35,942 bases of DNA from SAR202 cluster bacterium bin90 (lineage in GTDB: Bacteria > Chloroflexota > Dehalococcoidia > Lucifugimonadales > JADFKI01): the NCBI GenBank assembly GCA_002238855.1, contig MPND01000006.1, positions 1-35,942 on the forward strand, in the 5' to 3' direction. The position numbers and the translations under genes were made by a program. Below the pieces are notes generated by a model. That model had not been told where the DNA came from, searched no databases, and saw only the letters and a list, made by a program, of their open reading frames with translations. Positions 1 through 8,977 of this stretch are shown here, piece by piece (positions within the stretch are counted from its first letter, which is position 1; every line of letters begins with the position of its first letter).

Positions 1-73
1 TACGATTTCTTATACATTGACCAGTATATCGTCGAAGGATGATTGACTGTTGGACTCCGCAAGGAGGTGTGCG

Positions 74-1225
74 ATGGTTGCGAGCAAAATACTGTTCGTG
101 GACGACGAGCCGGATCTCAAACCCTTGATCCTGAGCAGGATGCGAAGGGACATTCGTGCCGGAAGGTACGAGTTCATCTTCGCTGAAGACGGCATCGAAG
201 CCGTGGACATCCTGTCCAGCGACAAGGATATTGACATCATCGTAACGGACATAAACATGCCTCGCATGGACGGGCTAACTCTGCTGAACGAGATTAGCGA
301 CATCAATCCGGATACCGTGACGATCGTCGTGTCCGCTTACGGGGACATGCCCAATATACGCACCGCGATGAACAGAGGGGCGTTCGATTTCGTCACCAAA
401 CCCATAAACTTCCAGGATTTCAGGCTGACCATATCAAGGACTCTCTCACATCTTGAGGAATGGCGGGGCACTCAGTCCACTAAGGAACGCCTGCTGGAGA
501 TGAAGAAGGAACAGGATGTAGCCAGCAGAGTGCAAAAGTCAATCCTGCCGACAGCATTTCCGGATTCCAGGGAGTTCCAGATAGGCGCACGAATGGAACC
601 GGCACCCGATGTTGGTGGAGACTTCTACGATGTCATAAGACTCGAAGACGAAAAAGTCGGAATCTTGATGGCCGATGTCTCAGGCAAGGGACTCGACGCC
701 ACCCTGTCTATGATGTCAGCGAGGACAATGCTGAAGGGAGCGGCGATCAGCTACGATGACCCAAGCGATGTTCTCACTGAGGTCAACTCTCTGATATGCC
801 GGGAGAACGACGACGAGTTAGTCGCGACTATCTTCTATGCTGTTTACGATCCCTCCTACGGCTCACTGACATTTGCCAACGGCGGGCACGAAATACCGTT
901 CCTGATCCACAGAGACGGAGTTCTTGAGAGACTTCCTGCGACCAACGGGATGGCTCTGGGGATCAGTTCTACCGAATCTTTCGAGGAGAACACCATATTG
1001 CTGGCAACGGGCGATACGGTCATTTTCTACAGTAACGGCGTAACCGAAGCCGCCGACACTGCAGGCGAGACATTTGGGCAGGATAGGCTGGAAAATCTGT
1101 TCAAGGTAAAGATTCCCTACGGTGCAGAAGAAGCCGTTGAAATGGTCTTTGCCGGCATAGACGACTTTGTGCGTGAAGCACTTCAGACCGACGACATCAC
1201 TTGTCTCACGCTGTACAGGACATAG
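74..1225 (+). CDS. Response regulator with C-terminal SpoIIE/RsbU-type PP2C serine phosphatase
   Basis: The start is the ATG at 74, 6 bases after a strong AAGGAGG; an in-frame TTG at 50 has no such site. The protein has 383 residues. Residues 5-120 are a receiver domain with acidic pocket D10-D11, phospho-acceptor D59 (TDINMPRMDG), S87 and K109 (TKP). A short helical linker at about 125-160 leads to a PP2C/SpoIIE domain with VGGDFYD (D183), ADVSGKG (D201), NGGHEIPFL and a C-terminal QTDDIT (D373/D374). In this family, receiver phosphorylation controls dephosphorylation of an anti-anti-sigma factor (RsbU type). No sigma, anti-sigma or kinase partner lies in the window. The usual Asp of the SDGVTEA motif is Asn here (N321), a metal-ligand position in PP2C enzymes, so activity may be reduced. 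Family assignment is firm; the partner is unknown. Confidence 0.93.
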   Translation: MVASKILFVDDEPDLKPLILSRMRRDIRAGRYEFIFAEDGIEAVDILSSDKDIDIIVTDINMPRMDGLTLLNEISDINPDTVTIVVSAYGDMPNIRTAMNRGAFDFVTKPINFQDFRLTISRTLSHLEEWRGTQSTKERLLEMKKEQDVASRVQKSILPTAFPDSREFQIGARMEPAPDVGGDFYDVIRLEDEKVGILMADVSGKGLDATLSMMSARTMLKGAAISYDDPSDVLTEVNSLICRENDDELVATIFYAVYDPSYGSLTFANGGHEIPFLIHRDGVLERLPATNGMALGISSTESFEENTILLATGDTVIFYSNGVTEAADTAGETFGQDRLENLFKVKIPYGAEEAVEMVFAGIDDFVREALQTDDITCLTLYRT

Positions 1226-1619
1226 AAGTCGCCCCTCATTGCGACTGACCAATGCCCGCAATGGACTCCAATGCGTCTATGAACTGAACCTGTGGTCACT
1301 TTCCAGGCTTGAACCCTTCATCCTATTCTCTCGACCAGACTCAACCAAGAGCATTGGGCGATTTCACGGCGTGTGTCATAGAAATCAGCGCCGCTTTTCC
1401 TTCAAGAACCGGCGAGCAAGAGATTATTGACATAAATCTGACTTATTCGTAAGATTGATTGCATAAATTTTGTAGTGGGTTTGGAATCGGCCCTGTGTTG
1501 GCACCGACGAGGACAATCCGTACATTGCTCGCGCCTCATGGGTGAACGGAACCCTTGAACGAATGGACTGCGGACAATGCTTGAGGCGCTCACATCGCTG
1601 GAGGAAGGGGTAAGCGGTA
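1226..1619. other. Intergenic region of about 390 bases before the sterol-reductase-like gene
   Basis: No reading frame here looks like a real protein and no tRNA-like or strongly structured segment was seen. The right half becomes AT-rich around 1424-1470 and carries the promoter candidate listed separately. The last 20 bases hold the purine-rich ribosome binding site (GGAGGAAGGGG, 1600-1610) of the gene starting at 1620. The distance from promoter to start leaves an untranslated leader of about 155 bases for which I can name no function. Confidence 0.5.
1427..1455 (+). promoter_or_regulatory. Candidate sigma-70-type promoter for the sterol-reductase-like gene
   Basis: A perfect TTGACA at 1427-1432 is followed by 17 bases and TAAGAT at 1450-1455 (4 of 6 to the -10 consensus). 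It lies in an AT-rich patch of an otherwise GC-rich intergenic region and points at the gene starting at 1620. Inferred from sequence only. Confidence 0.5.
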
Positions 1620-2759
1620 ATGATTGAATGGCTCGGAATCAGTCACCTTTTTGAACTCTCACGAACGGAAGCGATTGCGGGCTTTCTTACGCCTCTCGTG
1701 ATCTTCGCCGTGTTCTTTGTGGCACAGTTCATACTGCCGGCAAGGCGCGTTCCCGGCTATGTCATCAACCCGGAGACCGGGGAACCCCGCAATTATCGGC
1801 TGAACGGTATCCTGATATTTGTAATAGCGATTGTCGTGTGGGCTACCGAAATCACCGGTATGCCGCGCGACTGGTTCTACCGGTCCTCGGTCTATGCTGT
1901 GGCGGGCGGAACGGTCTTCTGCCTTATCTTCTCAATGCTGGCGGTCTACAGCCAGCCGGTAGGCCACATCAAGAATCCGCTCCTGGCGCTGTGGGAAGGC
2001 CGCGCCCTGGAGCTGCCGTTCTTCAACGAGCGATTCGACGTAAAGATGTACCTGTATGTCGTCGGTGGGACGATGTTGTCGCTCAACGCCCTGTCCGGGG
2101 CAGCGTACCACTACGAGATGTATGGCAATAACTTCAATCCGGGCGTCTTTCTGTATGCAGCATTCCTCACATTCTACGTAATGGACTACTTCGTCTTTGA
2201 GCGCGTCCAGCTATATACGTATGACCTGATCCATGAGCTTCTTGGTTTCAAGCTGATCTGGGGTGGCCTCGTTGTTTACGGGTGGCTCTACATCCTCCCG
2301 CTCTGGGGGATGGCCGCTTACCCGGATCCCGGATTCTCCTCGGCGTGGACCAATATCTGGCTCATTGTCACGGTCACGTTGTTCCTCGTCGGCTGGGGCA
2401 TCTCGCGCGGCGCCAACATGCAGAAATACACTTTCAAACGATGGCCCGACCGCAAGTTTCTCGGACTAATCGAGCCTGAGTACATCCAAGCCGGTCAACG
2501 CAAGATACTGTGCAGTGGCCTTTGGGGATTTGCACGCCACTTCAACTACTTGGGTGAGGGGTTCCTTTCCTTTTCAATCGGTCTCGTATTCGGCTATTTC
2601 TTCAATCCTTGGGCGTGGACCTACTTCGTCTTCATCACCTGGCTGTTCACCTGGCGTCAACGACTTGACGAAAAGGAATGTGCCGAGAAGTACGGCGCCG
2701 AAAAGTGGGCAGAATATCAGGAGCGCGTGAAGTACCGGATTCTTCCCGGGGTCTATTAG
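1620..2759 (+). CDS. ERG4/ERG24-family sterol reductase-like integral membrane protein
   Basis: A 379-residue polytopic membrane protein with about nine hydrophobic segments. The C-terminal part carries the family signature: a WGFARHFNYLGE block (R306, H307, N309, Y310), then a hydrophobic hairpin, an RQRLDEKEC..KYG block (D350, E351) and the terminal YRILPGVY. The central ERVQLYTYDLIHELLGF and the N-terminal GEPRNYRLNG segments also fit eukaryotic delta-14, delta-7 and delta-24(28) sterol reductases (Pfam ERG4_ERG24), which use NADPH to reduce sterol double bonds in membranes. The same C-terminal fold is shared by isoprenylcysteine and phospholipid methyltransferases, so an isoprenoid or lipid substrate other than a sterol is possible. 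AAGGGG sits 9 bases before the ATG. The DUF402 gene follows after 35 bases and is probably co-transcribed. The substrate is unknown. Confidence 0.82.
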   Translation: MIEWLGISHLFELSRTEAIAGFLTPLVIFAVFFVAQFILPARRVPGYVINPETGEPRNYRLNGILIFVIAIVVWATEITGMPRDWFYRSSVYAVAGGTVFCLIFSMLAVYSQPVGHIKNPLLALWEGRALELPFFNERFDVKMYLYVVGGTMLSLNALSGAAYHYEMYGNNFNPGVFLYAAFLTFYVMDYFVFERVQLYTYDLIHELLGFKLIWGGLVVYGWLYILPLWGMAAYPDPGFSSAWTNIWLIVTVTLFLVGWGISRGANMQKYTFKRWPDRKFLGLIEPEYIQAGQRKILCSGLWGFARHFNYLGEGFLSFSIGLVFGYFFNPWAWTYFVFITWLFTWRQRLDEKECAEKYGAEKWAEYQERVKYRILPGVY

Positions 2760-2794
2760 ATGAGTCCAATAAGACGACGAGGAAGCAAGACAGA

Positions 2795-3436
2795 GTGACG
2801 CAGCGCTGGCAACCGGGAGACCTAGTTGTTCTGCGGGAGTTATGGCAAGGGCGTATCTGGTCGGGCAGGCCTTACACAATAGTGGAGGACACACCCGATC
2901 GACTCATCATATATATGAAAGCAGGTGTCCGATGGGTGCGACCGCTTCGCTATGATGGAAGCGCCCTACACGGACGCGAACGTGATTGGACGCTGGGGGA
3001 AGACGCCTGGCCGATCGAAACTCTTCGTATCGTTACCCCGCACCGCTTCCACAGCGTCCTACTCCTATGGACCGAGGGATTCGGAAAGTTCCTCAGGTGG
3101 TACGTCAATCTCGAGGAGCCGCTCACCCGTAGTGCGATAGGCTTCGACTATCTGGACCAGCTACTGGACATAGAGATCGCGCCTGACCTTTCGGCTTGGA
3201 ATTGGAAGGACGCAGATGAGCTTGAAGATGCGCTCTCCAACGGCCTGATCACACCCCAGAAGGCAGATCTCATCAGCCAAGAAGGGCGAAGTGTGACCGA
3301 AGCATTGGACATGAGGCAGCCACCATTCGATGAGCAGTGGCACTCATGGCGGCCCAATCCCTTCTGGGACGTTCCAGTTCTTCCTGACGGATGGAACGAC
3401 CTGGAAAGTTACCCTGCGTGTGGCGGCGATATCTGA
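2795..3436 (+). CDS. DUF402 / FomD-like protein (putative nucleotide phosphohydrolase)
   Basis: The start is set at GTG 2795, with GAGGAAG 9 bases upstream; an earlier in-frame ATG at 2678 lies deep inside the preceding gene. The 213-residue protein shows the DUF402 pattern: an N-terminal barrel with GDLVVLRELWQGRIWSGRP, then HSVLLLW, FLRWYVNLEEPL, GFDYLDQLLDIEIAPD and a WKDADELEDAL helix, ending in a proline/tryptophan-rich tail (HSWRPNPFWDVPVLPDGW). Characterised DUF402 proteins such as FomD hydrolyse nucleotide-linked phosphoanhydrides with divalent metals bound by the conserved Asp/Glu cluster. The physiological substrate here cannot be read from the sequence. It follows the sterol-reductase-like gene closely, and a hairpin follows its stop codon. 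Confidence 0.83.
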   Translation: MTQRWQPGDLVVLRELWQGRIWSGRPYTIVEDTPDRLIIYMKAGVRWVRPLRYDGSALHGRERDWTLGEDAWPIETLRIVTPHRFHSVLLLWTEGFGKFLRWYVNLEEPLTRSAIGFDYLDQLLDIEIAPDLSAWNWKDADELEDALSNGLITPQKADLISQEGRSVTEALDMRQPPFDEQWHSWRPNPFWDVPVLPDGWNDLESYPACGGDI

Positions 3437-3477
3437 CGCCGCAACCCCAAGTATAGTGACGAAGCAGGCTTGCGGCG
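3437..3477 (+). terminator. Inverted repeat immediately after the DUF402 stop codon
   Basis: CGCCGCAA (3437-3444) and TTGCGGCG (3470-3477) form a perfect 8-bp stem with a 25-base loop, starting at the first base after the stop. There is no T-run, so it is at best an atypical terminator or an mRNA 3'-end stabiliser. Confidence 0.35.
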
Positions 3478-3588
3478 ACATCGCATTAGCCCATGTCCCC
3501 AGATAAGGCGATCAGAGCCGTAAGTTCTGATGCACATTTTCCTGTTCCTCAGATATGATTGAGCAAAATCCGAGCAGAAGGTGATGTT

Positions 3589-6069
3589 ATGCCCGACTAT
3601 GAACCTCTGAATATTGCAGCCCATTTGAACGGCGGGCTGGATGCACTTGGGGCGGACGGCACCGCCGAAATCGGGCCGCGTCACTTCAGGGGGCTTCCAT
3701 TCGCCGTCGGCAATGACCCATCATGGTGCTTCATCTCCCTGCAGGGTGACAGTGAGCCAGTCTCCATCCCAGTGGGCAGTTCACCGTCAAGAATCATTTT
3801 CGCGCACAGGCTTCTCGTTTCCGAGATCGACGAAGGCGGGCCGGTGGGCGTCCCCGTCGCGGACTACATCTTTTCTCTGGCGAACGGTGAGGAGCATGTC
3901 GTTCCTATAAGGGAGCGGTTTGAGATAGGCTTCGTACCGACCGACTCCTTCCGTGGGCCGTCCGGACTGCCGTTCCTGGCCGTCACGGATGGCAAGCACC
4001 GGCTGTTTCCACGTAACGAGGGGCCATGGCAGGAAATCGGACGGCGGCAGACGGAATACCTTCAGGCGACTGCGGGGAGTTACTTCCTGTGGAGTTGGAC
4101 CAACCCTGAACCGGATTCGCAGGTAGAATCCATCCGCATCGTGCCCAGAGGACCATCATTCGTGATTGCCGCAGTTACGCTAGGCCATGTGGACGAACAC
4201 CCCTTCGCGCGACAGGGCCGCCGGGAGGCGAAAATCACGATCACCGATCCGGTCGTGGCGTCCAGCCCGTTCGAGCTTGAAGTCGAAGTGGACAGGGGAG
4301 ACACCACCTACTCCTTCCCTCTGCCGAAAGACCCGGACGACGGCTTCCTGAACGGCTATCACCGGGGCTTCGGCGAGCCGAACAACGACGATGCGAGTCC
4401 CTCATACACTGAGATATCGGCGGTCCCATCGGCAACCGTGTCCGTCAAGCAGGGCGGCGAGGCTATCGCGCACCTGCCCTGGGGAGAGGTCGAAGAGAAG
4501 GGTAAGGCCGAGACTCCGAGGGCGCGCATCGAGTTGCTCGACCGGGGGCGCAACTGGGTGAAGGTAACAGTTGTGGACGACGACACCGGCAGACCTGTGC
4601 CGTGCCGCGTCCACTTCAGGTCACCGGAAGGGATACCCTACCAGCCGCACGGACATCACAACCAGGTCAACTCGAACCTCGACACATGGCATATTGACGT
4701 GGGCGGCGATGTGCGGATGGGGCAGATCACATACGCATATATTGACGGTCGCTGCGAGGGCTGGCTGCCTCGCGGGGATATCATCGTTGATGTGGCACGC
4801 GGCTTCGAGTACGAACCGCTGCGGACGAAGGTGCGAATCGAGCCGGGCCAGCAGCGGCTCGAACTACGCATCAAGCGCTGGATAGACATGAACGCGAGGC
4901 GGTGGTTCAGCGGGGACTCCCATGTCCACTTCCTGTCCACGGACGGCGCTCACCTGGAATCCAACGGCGAAGACCTCAATGTGGTCAACCTGCTCCAGTC
5001 ACAGTGGGGCAGCCTGTTCACCAACACCGAGGACTTCACCGGCAGGGCAAGCATCTCCCAGAACGGCAGCAATATCGTCTATGTCTCGCAGGAAAACCGC
5101 CAGCACTTCATGGGTCACATGATTCTATGGGGGCTGAAGGAGCCTGTAATGCCGTGGTGCTCGGACGGCCCCGGAGAGGCGGAGATTGGCGGGCACATGG
5201 AGACGACGCTGGCGAACTGGGCGGATGAGGCACACGCGCAGGGCGCATGGGTCATCAACCCGCACTTCCCGAATCCGAATGGTGAGCCTGCCGCACTCGT
5301 CGCCACAGGAAGGCTCGACGGCGTGGAGATGCTGCGCCAGACTCGCCCCAATCACCTGGAATACTACCGATACTTGAATTGCGGATATCGCCTTCCGCTC
5401 GTCGGCGGCACGGATAAGATGAGCAGCGATGTACCGGTCGGGCTGTACCGCACCTATGCGCTGCTGCCGGACGACGAGGAGTTCTCGTACGACAACTGGT
5501 GCCGCTCGGTCGCAGCAGGCCGCACATTCCTGAGCGGCGGGCCCATCATTCACCTTTCAGTCGATGGCAAGGATGTCGGTGATACGCTGGCAATCTCTGG
5601 CCCCGGAAGCGTAGAGGTCCATGCGTGGGCAGAGAGCGTACTGCCCGTCTTCTCGCTTGAGATAGTGCAGAACGGCAAGGTCGTCGCCCGCACCGACAGC
5701 CGCAAAGGCTCTCGACGACTTGAACTGAAGGAGAGTATCAGGATCGACGGGCATTCATGGATCGCGGCGCGGACTGGCGCATACGACTACTTCGACATTG
5801 TGCCGCATCACGATGTCTGGAACCGTGGCGTGTTCGCGCACACATCGCCCGTCTATGTGGCTTGCGGCGGCGAATGGGATATGTTCGACGCGGCGACTGC
5901 GCAGTACATGCTAACGCTCATCGAGGGAGACCTAGCATACATCAGTGAGTCTGCGGGAGTACGGCCCCACGGCTCGGTGACGCACCGGCACGGCGAGCAC
6001 GACCACCTTGCATACCTTCAGAGGCCGTTCCTGGAGGCGCGAGACGCGATAATGAGCAGGATGCGCTAG
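3589..6069 (+). CDS. CehA/McbA-family metallohydrolase (PHP-like) with N-terminal beta domains
   Basis: The start is ATG 3589, 7 bases after AAGG; an in-frame TTG at 3559 lacks a binding site. The protein has 826 residues and no signal peptide, so it is probably cytoplasmic. About 430 residues of beta-rich sequence include a carboxypeptidase-regulatory-like/Ig-like segment (residues ~325-435, VTVVDDDTGRPVPCRVHF). The catalytic part follows: RWFSGDSHVHF (D443, H445, H447), NPHFPNP (H559), a GRLDGVEML block and LVGGTDKMSSD (D609), matching the PHP-type metal ligands of CehA/McbA proteins. The namesakes CehA and McbA hydrolyse the carbamate insecticide carbaryl, but most members have unknown substrates. 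A C-terminal beta sandwich follows. The 3' end overlaps that of the aldolase gene by four bases on opposite strands. Confidence 0.85.
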   Translation: MPDYEPLNIAAHLNGGLDALGADGTAEIGPRHFRGLPFAVGNDPSWCFISLQGDSEPVSIPVGSSPSRIIFAHRLLVSEIDEGGPVGVPVADYIFSLANGEEHVVPIRERFEIGFVPTDSFRGPSGLPFLAVTDGKHRLFPRNEGPWQEIGRRQTEYLQATAGSYFLWSWTNPEPDSQVESIRIVPRGPSFVIAAVTLGHVDEHPFARQGRREAKITITDPVVASSPFELEVEVDRGDTTYSFPLPKDPDDGFLNGYHRGFGEPNNDDASPSYTEISAVPSATVSVKQGGEAIAHLPWGEVEEKGKAETPRARIELLDRGRNWVKVTVVDDDTGRPVPCRVHFRSPEGIPYQPHGHHNQVNSNLDTWHIDVGGDVRMGQITYAYIDGRCEGWLPRGDIIVDVARGFEYEPLRTKVRIEPGQQRLELRIKRWIDMNARRWFSGDSHVHFLSTDGAHLESNGEDLNVVNLLQSQWGSLFTNTEDFTGRASISQNGSNIVYVSQENRQHFMGHMILWGLKEPVMPWCSDGPGEAEIGGHMETTLANWADEAHAQGAWVINPHFPNPNGEPAALVATGRLDGVEMLRQTRPNHLEYYRYLNCGYRLPLVGGTDKMSSDVPVGLYRTYALLPDDEEFSYDNWCRSVAAGRTFLSGGPIIHLSVDGKDVGDTLAISGPGSVEVHAWAESVLPVFSLEIVQNGKVVARTDSRKGSRRLELKESIRIDGHSWIAARTGAYDYFDIVPHHDVWNRGVFAHTSPVYVACGGEWDMFDAATAQYMLTLIEGDLAYISESAGVRPHGSVTHRHGEHDHLAYLQRPFLEARDAIMSRMR

Positions 6070-6833
6070 CCCTGTTGTGAAACTTCGTCCAGGAAAGATG
6101 ATGCGGCGAACGACAACAACGTCGTGAGATGCGTGTACAGGTAGGTGACGCCCTGCCCCATATACCGATTCATTGCCGAGGCATTCCCTGCGGAACCTGA
6201 TACGCTGCCCGCCGCCGCGATTGTGGCGAACACGCTGTCCATAGCCTCCCGCACGGGAGGTGCGTCCGGGCGTCCCGGGTAGCCGAGAGACTGCGACAGA
6301 TCAGATGGGCCAACGAAGAACACATCAACGCCCTCCACCTGCACTATCTCGTCCACATTCCTCACGGCTTCGCCTTCCTCCAGTTGCACGCAGACCAGTG
6401 TTTCACTGTTGGACTGCTCGGCATATTCGGACATGGACATGCCATACCCGTATGACGCCGCCCTGACGCCTGCGGCAAGCCCGCGCTCGCCCAGCGGATG
6501 GTACTTGACCGATTCAACCGCTCTGCGGGCGTCTGCCGCCGTGTTCACATGGGGCACCTGCACTCCCATCACTCCCCTGTCCATCAGTTGGCCAATCGCC
6601 TCGAACGAGTTGACAGGAGGCCTTGCGATGGGCGTTATGCCGGCAGTCTCGGCAGCCATGACCATCAACTCAACGCTCTCCAGCGAAATTGAGCCATGCT
6701 CACAGTCAATCAGCACCCAGTCGAAGCCCAGCCGTCCCACGATGTCAACGATGTGCGGAGACGGGAACATGACCGAGACCCCGAATGCGGGGTCTCCTGT
6801 TAGAAGTTTGCGCTTCATGCGGTTGGCAAGCAC
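6066..6833 (-). CDS. HpcH/HpaI-family class II aldolase
   Basis: A 255-residue (beta/alpha)8 aldolase of the 2,4-dihydroxyhept-2-ene-dioate/2-keto-3-deoxy-acid family, cleaving 4-hydroxy-2-oxo acids to pyruvate and an aldehyde. Visible residues are H46 (DCEHG), R71 (IARPP), the metal ligands E152 (VQLEE) and D178 (VGPSDLSQSLGYPG). The GTG start has GAGGGG 7 bases upstream. Length is typical. It is the last gene of the minus-strand transport block, 41 bases after the ATPase gene, so the imported compound may feed an aldol cleavage. The residues between about 205 and 235 are Ala/Ser/Gly-rich and poorer in family motifs. The substrate is not determinable. Confidence 0.9.
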   Translation of the reverse strand: MLANRMKRKLLTGDPAFGVSVMFPSPHIVDIVGRLGFDWVLIDCEHGSISLESVELMVMAAETAGITPIARPPVNSFEAIGQLMDRGVMGVQVPHVNTAADARRAVESVKYHPLGERGLAAGVRAASYGYGMSMSEYAEQSNSETLVCVQLEEGEAVRNVDEIVQVEGVDVFFVGPSDLSQSLGYPGRPDAPPVREAMDSVFATIAAAGSVSGSAGNASAMNRYMGQGVTYLYTHLTTLLSFAASSFLDEVSQQG

Positions 6834-6874
6834 GAATTATCCCCTCAAATCCACCTTCGCGGGTTGACTTCGCA

Positions 6875-8974
6875 TCAGTCCGCCGCGCTGGATTGACCGG
6901 CGCTATCGGCTCGCTGGAGTCTTTCCAGTTCATCAACCGGAATGTGGCAATTTATCAGATGGCTGCCACCGCCTGAACCCTGTTGTTCCGGAGGCGGCTC
7001 ATTATCGCAGATGTCGCCTATCTTCCTGGGACATCTTCCGGCAAAGAAGCAGCCCTTGAATGCGGTGCGCAGCGTGGGCACCGAGCCTTCCAGCCTGATG
7101 TGAGTTGGTTCGGCATCAGGATCAGGCACGGGTGCGGCTGAGAGCAGCGCCTCCGTGTAAGGATGCGACGGCACGGCGAGCACTGCGTCAGAGGGGCCGT
7201 ATTCCGCGACATGCCCCGCATAAAGCACGAGAATGTCGTCCGAAACATAGCGAACAACGCCGAGATCGTGCGTGATGAAGACATAAGAGTTGCCGGTCTC
7301 ACGCTGGTGGCGTTCAAGCAGGTTAAGCACCTGCGCCTGCACGGACACATCCAGCGCGGACACAGCCTCGTCCGCTACCACAAGGTCCGGGTTGGCGGCG
7401 AACGCACTCGCGAGCGCAACCCTCTGCTGCTGACCCCCGCTCAGCTCCGAAGGCCGTCTATTGAGGTACAGGGGGTCCAGCCCCACGGCATTCATAAGTT
7501 GTTCGGCGCGCTCCTGGCTCTCCGAGCTGCTGACGCCGGCGAACTTTCTGAGCGCCCTGGTGATGGCATGCTTTATGGGCAGCTTGGGATTGAGCGAAGC
7601 GGTCGGATTTTGGAAGACCATGCGCATCGACGAGCGCTGCTCCTCAGTGCGGTCTCCCACATCGCCTTCCAAGGCCTCGCCCCGGAGTTCGAGCTTCCCC
7701 CTGTCACGCGCTTCGAGTCCGACGATTGCGCGGGCGGCGGTGCTCTTGCCGGAACCGCTCTCCCCTACGATGCCAAGCGTGCGACCGCCATCAACCTTCA
7801 TGTCGACATCCACGAGCGCACGGACGGGCTCCTGAACGGGAGGCCCGAACAGGATGTACTTCTTTCGTCCACCGCCGTAGAACTTGCGAACATCCTCGGC
7901 GTTCAACACAGGCAGGTCGCCATTGGACGGGGGCTTCACCAGCCTTTCCCGTAGCTCGCCCCATAGATCATCCGCAACATCCGCGTGATGGAAGCATCTT
8001 GCGATATGCCCTTCCGAGACCGGAGAGGCCGAAGGTGATGCCTGCACGCACATATCCGTAGCCATCGGGCAGCGCGGCGCGAACAGGCAGGAGTCCGTCT
8101 GCATGCTCTGCGCGTCAAAGACCGTACCCGGTATGCTGCGTAGTTGTCGCTCCACGCCGTCGTCCTCGGGCGGCTGCGGAACGCAGGACAGCAGTCCCAC
8201 CGTGTAGGGATGACGCGGGTTCTTGAACAGCTCACGAACCGGCGCTTCCTCCACTATCTCACCCGCATACATTACCGCCACGCGGTCAGCCACCCTGGCA
8301 ATAACGCCGAGGTTGTGGCTGACAAACAGAATTCCAGCATTCACCCTATCCTTGAGCTCGACGATGAGGTCGAGGATAGTCGCCTCGGTCGTGACATCGA
8401 GGCCGGTCGTTGGCTCATCCATAATCAGCAAGTGCGGGTCGCACGCAAGCGCCATCGCGATGACGACGCGCTGCTGCTGCCCTCCGCTCAGTTCATGGGG
8501 ATAGCGCCCGCCTATGCGTTCCGGATCTGCAAGGCCGACGCTGGCGAAAAGTTCCACGGTGCGAGCCTGTGCAGCTTCGCCATCCATGTCCAGATGCTGC
8601 TTGAGCACCTCTTCTATCTGCGGGCCGACCCTCATGGAAGGGCTGAGAGATGTTAGCGGGTCCTGATAGACCATCGCAATGCGGTTCCCCCGAAGTTCGC
8701 GTAACTCAGCATCGCTGAACTCGGATATTTCCATACCTTCAAATCGCACGGCGCCGTCAATCTGGGCCGTGCCGGGCAGGTAGTTCATCATTGCAAATGC
8801 GACTGTGGACTTGCCACAGCCCGATTCGCCCACCAGCCCAACCACTTCTCCTCGCGCGATTTCAAGCGAAGCGCTGCGAACGGCGCGGAACGAACCACGC
8901 GGGGTGTGAAACGTCACACCTAGATTTTCGAGTTGAATGATTGGCGCTTCCGCGCCGGCGACGTCAGTAGTCAT
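6875..8974 (-). CDS. Peptide/nickel-type ABC transporter, fused double ATPase (DppD-DppF fusion)
   Basis: The 699-residue protein carries two complete nucleotide-binding domains. The first has Walker A GESGCGKST (49-57), Q-loop Q104, LSGGQ (162-166), Walker B LLIMDEP and H220. The second has Walker A GESGSGKST (404-412), LSGGQ (511-515), Walker B LVVADEA and a FITHDLG switch His. Each is followed by the Cys-rich oligopeptide-transporter tail; the first has C296, C302, C309 and C327, the second CFFAGRCP..ICDNE. A single polypeptide thus replaces the usual DppD/DppF pair. GGAGG lies in the last codons of the preceding permease gene, giving tight coupling. It energises the two permeases encoded just upstream in the operon. 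Confidence 0.96.
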   Translation of the reverse strand: MTTDVAGAEAPIIQLENLGVTFHTPRGSFRAVRSASLEIARGEVVGLVGESGCGKSTVAFAMMNYLPGTAQIDGAVRFEGMEISEFSDAELRELRGNRIAMVYQDPLTSLSPSMRVGPQIEEVLKQHLDMDGEAAQARTVELFASVGLADPERIGGRYPHELSGGQQQRVVIAMALACDPHLLIMDEPTTGLDVTTEATILDLIVELKDRVNAGILFVSHNLGVIARVADRVAVMYAGEIVEEAPVRELFKNPRHPYTVGLLSCVPQPPEDDGVERQLRSIPGTVFDAQSMQTDSCLFAPRCPMATDMCVQASPSASPVSEGHIARCFHHADVADDLWGELRERLVKPPSNGDLPVLNAEDVRKFYGGGRKKYILFGPPVQEPVRALVDVDMKVDGGRTLGIVGESGSGKSTAARAIVGLEARDRGKLELRGEALEGDVGDRTEEQRSSMRMVFQNPTASLNPKLPIKHAITRALRKFAGVSSSESQERAEQLMNAVGLDPLYLNRRPSELSGGQQQRVALASAFAANPDLVVADEAVSALDVSVQAQVLNLLERHQRETGNSYVFITHDLGVVRYVSDDILVLYAGHVAEYGPSDAVLAVPSHPYTEALLSAAPVPDPDAEPTHIRLEGSVPTLRTAFKGCFFAGRCPRKIGDICDNEPPPEQQGSGGGSHLINCHIPVDELERLQRADSAGQSSAAD

Positions 8975-8977
8975 TCA

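Noticed and set aside
1402..1593. A possible small minus-strand gene in the first intergenic region
   Set aside because: No ribosome binding site, no recognisable family, and it overlaps a good promoter on the other strand.
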